Source: CAZMXS01 sp964570325 | GTDB taxonomy: Bacteria; Verrucomicrobiota; Kiritimatiellia; CAIQIC01; CAZMXS01 | Reading direction: 5' to 3' | Assembly (NCBI GenBank): GCA_964570325.1 | Contig: CAZMXS010000038.1 | Span: 1 to 44,540, forward strand | Length of the DNA stretch: 44,540 nt | In this document: in pieces, positions 41,499 to 44,540 of the stretch | Numbering within the stretch: position 1 is the stretch's first letter | Layout: each line of letters begins with the position of its first letter | Made by a program: the position numbers and the translations under genes | The notes under the pieces: model-generated | What the model was told of the DNA's origin: nothing | What the model saw: only the letters and a program-made list of their open reading frames with translations | Database searches by the model: none

Positions 41499-41550
41499 CC
41501 CCGCCTTTTTCAGCGGCAAGACGATACCGGATACATTTGAAAGGTGAAGT

Positions 41551-43638
41551 ATGGCCAGGCAGATTCCATTATCCAAGGTGCGCAATATCGGCATCATGGC
41601 GCATATTGACGCAGGCAAGACGACCTGTAGCGAGCGCATTCTCTTTTACGCGGGCAAAACCCATAAACTGGGCGAGGTGCATGACGGGACAACCGTTCTG
41701 GACTGGATGCCCCAAGAGCGCGAGCGCGGCATTACGATCACATCCGCCGCCACCTCGCTGACCTGGCGCGACCACCAAATCTCACTGATTGATACCCCGG
41801 GACACGTGGACTTCACGGTCGAGGTGGAGCGCAGCTTGCGCGTGCTCGATGGCGCGATCGCGCTCTTTTGCGCGGTCGGCGGCGTGGAACCGCAATCGGA
41901 AAAAGTTTGGCACCAAAGCGAGAAATACAACGTCCCCAAGATTGCGTTTATTAACAAGATGGACCGCACCGGCGCCGATTTCTTCGGAGTTCTGGAGGAA
42001 ATTCAGCGCGACCTGGGCGCAAACGCCGTGCCGGTCGTCGTCCCCATCGGCAAGGAGGAAGACTTCCGCGGGATCATTGACCTGGTGACGATGAAGGCGA
42101 TCTACTACGACGACGAGAGTCGCGGCCAGAAATACCATGAGGAGGAAATCCCCGCCGACAAACTGGAGAAGGCCCGCAAATGGCGCGCGTTCCTGGTTGA
42201 GAAATGCGCCGAGCAGGATGACGCCCTGGTCGAGAAGTTCCTCGAGACCGGCGACCTGTCGGAGGCGGAAATCCTCTCCATCCTGCGGAAGGCGACGATC
42301 GCCCGGCGCGTGGTGCCCGTCTATTGCGGTTCCGCGTTCAAGAACAAAGGCATCCAGCGCGTGCTCGACGGCGTGATCCGCTGCCTGCCGGCCCCGGACG
42401 AAATCCCGCCAATTATTTGCGCCAAGGAGCCCGAAATCAACATCCGCACGCCGTCGGACGATGCTCCGTTCTGCGCGCTGGCTTTCAAGATCATGGCCGA
42501 CAAGCACAGCGGCAAACTGACCTACATCCGGATTTATTCGGGCACGCTCAAGTCCGGCCAAATGGTGTACAACAGCACGCAGGATAAAATGCAGCGGGTG
42601 GGCCGCATCCTGCGGATGCACGCGAACCGGCAGGAGCAGTTGGAAGAGGCCTATGCCGGTGACATTGTCGCGGTAATCGGCCTGACCAACACCAAGACCG
42701 GCGATACGGTTTGTTCCCAAGAGCACCCGATCCATCTGGAGGCAATCGAGTTCCCGTCGCCTGTGGTTTCCATCAGCATCGCCCCCAGCTCGCAGGCTGA
42801 CAACGAAAAGCTGGGCGAGGCGCTGCACCGGCTGTCGGACGAGGATCCGACTTTCGTGGTGGGCTTCGATCAGGAAACAAACGAGACGATCATTTCCGGG
42901 ATGGGCGAACTGCACCTGGAAATCATCGTGGACCGGCTAAAGCGGGAATTCAATGTCGCGGCCATGGTGGGGCGGCCGGAGGTGGCCTACCGCGAGACCG
43001 GCACCGAGGCGGTGGACGGCGTTTACAAGCACATCAAACAAAGCGGCGGGCGCGGCCAGTATGCGCACGTTTGCCTCAAGCTCGAGCCGCTGCCGCCAGG
43101 CGGCGGCTTCGAGTTCGTCAACGATATCGTTGGCGGACGCATCCCGGCCAATTTTATTCCGGCGGTCGAGAAAGGCGTAATCAAGGCCATGCACGCCGGC
43201 CCCTATGCAGGCTACCCCGTGGTGGACATGCGCGTGACGCTATACGACGGTTCCTACCATGAGGTGGATTCGAACGACTTCGCGTTCCAGGAAGCCGGTC
43301 GCGCCGGATTCAAGGAGTTGTTCAGCAAGGCCAGCCCCGAGCTGCTGGAACCGATTATGTCGGTCGAAGTGGTTACGCCCGAAGAATTTATGGGCGCGGT
43401 ATCCGGATCCATCTGCCAGCGTCGCGGCCGGATTGAAACAATGGAGAATAAAGGCGGTCAAAAAGTGATCTCCGGAATGGTGCCGCTGGCCGAAATGTTC
43501 GGCTACGCCAATTCACTGCGCTCGCTCACCCAGGGGCGCGCCTCCTTCACGATGCATTTCGAGCACTACGAGGCCGTGCCGTTCGCCTTGGCCGAGCAGA
43601 TTGTCGAAAAACGCCGCAAGGAAAACAAAATCCGCTAG
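41551..43638 (+). CDS. fusA: Translation elongation factor G
   Basis: This 695-residue GTPase translocates the ribosome during protein synthesis. The G-domain motifs are AHIDAGKTT (G1, about 17-25), RGITITSAAT (G2), DTPGHVD (G3) and NKMD (G4). Domain II, III, IV (YRETGTEAVDG, GGRGQYAHV) and V (MSVEVVTPEEFMG) follow. The length is normal and the protein looks complete. AGGTGA lies just before the ATG. It stands alone rather than in the usual str operon with rpsL, rpsG and tuf, so it may be a second EF-G paralog. Confidence 0.95.
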   Translation: MARQIPLSKVRNIGIMAHIDAGKTTCSERILFYAGKTHKLGEVHDGTTVLDWMPQERERGITITSAATSLTWRDHQISLIDTPGHVDFTVEVERSLRVLDGAIALFCAVGGVEPQSEKVWHQSEKYNVPKIAFINKMDRTGADFFGVLEEIQRDLGANAVPVVVPIGKEEDFRGIIDLVTMKAIYYDDESRGQKYHEEEIPADKLEKARKWRAFLVEKCAEQDDALVEKFLETGDLSEAEILSILRKATIARRVVPVYCGSAFKNKGIQRVLDGVIRCLPAPDEIPPIICAKEPEINIRTPSDDAPFCALAFKIMADKHSGKLTYIRIYSGTLKSGQMVYNSTQDKMQRVGRILRMHANRQEQLEEAYAGDIVAVIGLTNTKTGDTVCSQEHPIHLEAIEFPSPVVSISIAPSSQADNEKLGEALHRLSDEDPTFVVGFDQETNETIISGMGELHLEIIVDRLKREFNVAAMVGRPEVAYRETGTEAVDGVYKHIKQSGGRGQYAHVCLKLEPLPPGGGFEFVNDIVGGRIPANFIPAVEKGVIKAMHAGPYAGYPVVDMRVTLYDGSYHEVDSNDFAFQEAGRAGFKELFSKASPELLEPIMSVEVVTPEEFMGAVSGSICQRRGRIETMENKGGQKVISGMVPLAEMFGYANSLRSLTQGRASFTMHFEHYEAVPFALAEQIVEKRRKENKIR

Positions 43639-43674
43639 TCTGACTTTCGCACGGCGTCATAGGGAACAGCGGAT

Positions 43675-44440
43675 TTACAGGAGTTTTTGTGTGAGCACCC
43701 CCAAAAGTCGGCCACACAAATCAGTTTGCCGCCCCGGGCGCGTCCAGTTGAGTCGTCCGGATTCGCGGGGACGGCCGCGCGGGAAGTTGCCAGCCGAGCT
43801 GGGATAATAACAAGGCTTGGGGCGCTTCCGATCCCACGTCCAAACGATCGCGCCGTTCTCATGCCGTACCGATTCCAGCCAGCGCCGGCGCATGGCGCAT
43901 TCCTTCTGTCGCCGGCCGGCGCTGCGACAGAGCACATACACCTCATCGGATTCCGGCACCAACTGCACATCCACCTCGGCGGACGCCTGGCTCCAAGAGC
44001 CTGCGATCATTTTTTGCTCGCAGGCCTTTAGTTTCCGTTTTGGCGTTCCCACCAGATAGTGGGCGCCACGTGCCCGCAACCAAGCCAGGTTCTCTTCGCT
44101 GACAATCCCCCGGTCCAACACCCACAACCGCCGGGCCTTCCCATATTGCTGTTCGATGGCATCCAGGATCGCGGTGAGGGTGGTCCCATCCAACTGGTTG
44201 CCGGGAAACACTTCGTAGGTCAGCGGGAAGCCTTCCGGGGGTCACCACCAACGCCAGCACCACTTGGACACAGTCCGGCCGGTGGTCACGGGAGTAGCCC
44301 CGTCGGGCGGGGGAGACGTCGGCGGCTTCGCCCTCAAAGTACGTGCTGGTCAGGTTATATAACAAAAGGTCGAACGAGGCGTTGAACCAATCCTTCCAAC
44401 GCCCGGCCAGGTGGGTTTCCAACGCCGGCTTGTGCGGCAC
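43675..44440 (-). pseudogene. Truncated and frameshifted IS1634-like DDE transposase
   Basis: The upstream part (44440 to about 44230) reads WFNASFDLLLYNLTSTYFEG and RRGYSRDHRPDCVQVVLALV, the first catalytic region. The frame then shifts at a run of C residues near 44238. The downstream part (44211 to about 43860) continues FPGNQLDGTTLTAILDAI, LWVLDRGIVSEENLAWLR and YLVGTPKRKLKACE. The C-terminal end of the transposase is missing, and the last 60 codons are not transposase-like. It ends 37 bp from the fusA stop. The window may contain more of its 5' part up to about 44537, without a recognisable start. Confidence 0.8.
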
Positions 44441-44540
44441 GATCCGGTCCAGGGGTGGTTGTGGAACGAAAGGCCCGCAACGGCTTATTGATCCTTCACA
44501 ATTACAGTGACAACTCGGCTTGAATCCAAAATGCTTTCAC

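Overview
The window joins two very different kinds of DNA. Positions 1 to about 20,200 are an accessory region. Positions about 20,250 to 43,640 are ordinary, GC-rich chromosomal backbone. A broken transposase closes the right end. The backbone gene set suggests an uncultured member of the PVC superphylum (Verrucomicrobiota/Kiritimatiellota-like), probably a carbohydrate degrader. The pointers are a very large secreted GH57 protein with a calcium-repeat tail, an RHS protein, an HrpB helicase, a small PUR-family protein and an ECF sigma/anti-sigma pair. This placement is inference; no rRNA or other decisive marker is present.

The accessory region reads as part of an integron cassette array. 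Small promoterless or self-promoted genes are separated by 55-75 bp imperfect palindromes. These end in a GTTNGNC-like core directly before the next gene and usually carry a CCCGCGGCGGG-like terminal stem with small asymmetric bulges, which is how attC sites look. No integron integrase lies in the window, so this is either the distal part of a sedentary chromosomal integron or a CALIN. The cassettes carry toxin-antitoxin modules (RelE/Phd-like, VapBC, PIN/RHH), a KTSC protein, a zinc-ribbon protein, a DUF2283 pair, a lipoprotein, a methyltransferase, an RsgA-like GTPase and an NTF2/SnoaL-like protein.

The array has been colonised by elements that appear to recognise attC sites. Three group IIC introns (3847-4891, 7661-9402, 19250-19591) lie antisense to the cassettes, each interrupting the left core of an attC. 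A fourth, heavily deleted intron (16054-16428) has the opposite orientation and interrupts a right core. An IS1111/IS110-type element (about 927-2555) splits another attC. All four intron reverse-transcriptase genes are broken. An in-frame tyrosine recombinase/IS91-type transposase chimera (5952-6752) sits between two attC sites. A 1.5-kaa RHS protein (11254-15696) occupies a large cassette-poor gap.

The backbone then runs: STN-PDZ protein, membrane protein and hrpB (+); the GH57 protein (-); a PUR protein and an ECF sigma factor with its anti-sigma factor (+); DAHP synthase and an ion-transporter-like permease (-); metF (+); queG, a carboxymuconolactone decarboxylase-like protein and a small exported protein (-); then a sugar ABC importer (lipoprotein, two permeases) followed by a GH3 hydrolase (-); and fusA (+). 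The importer, GH3 and GH57 genes together suggest uptake and breakdown of oligosaccharides. DAHP synthase, metF, queG and fusA are housekeeping.
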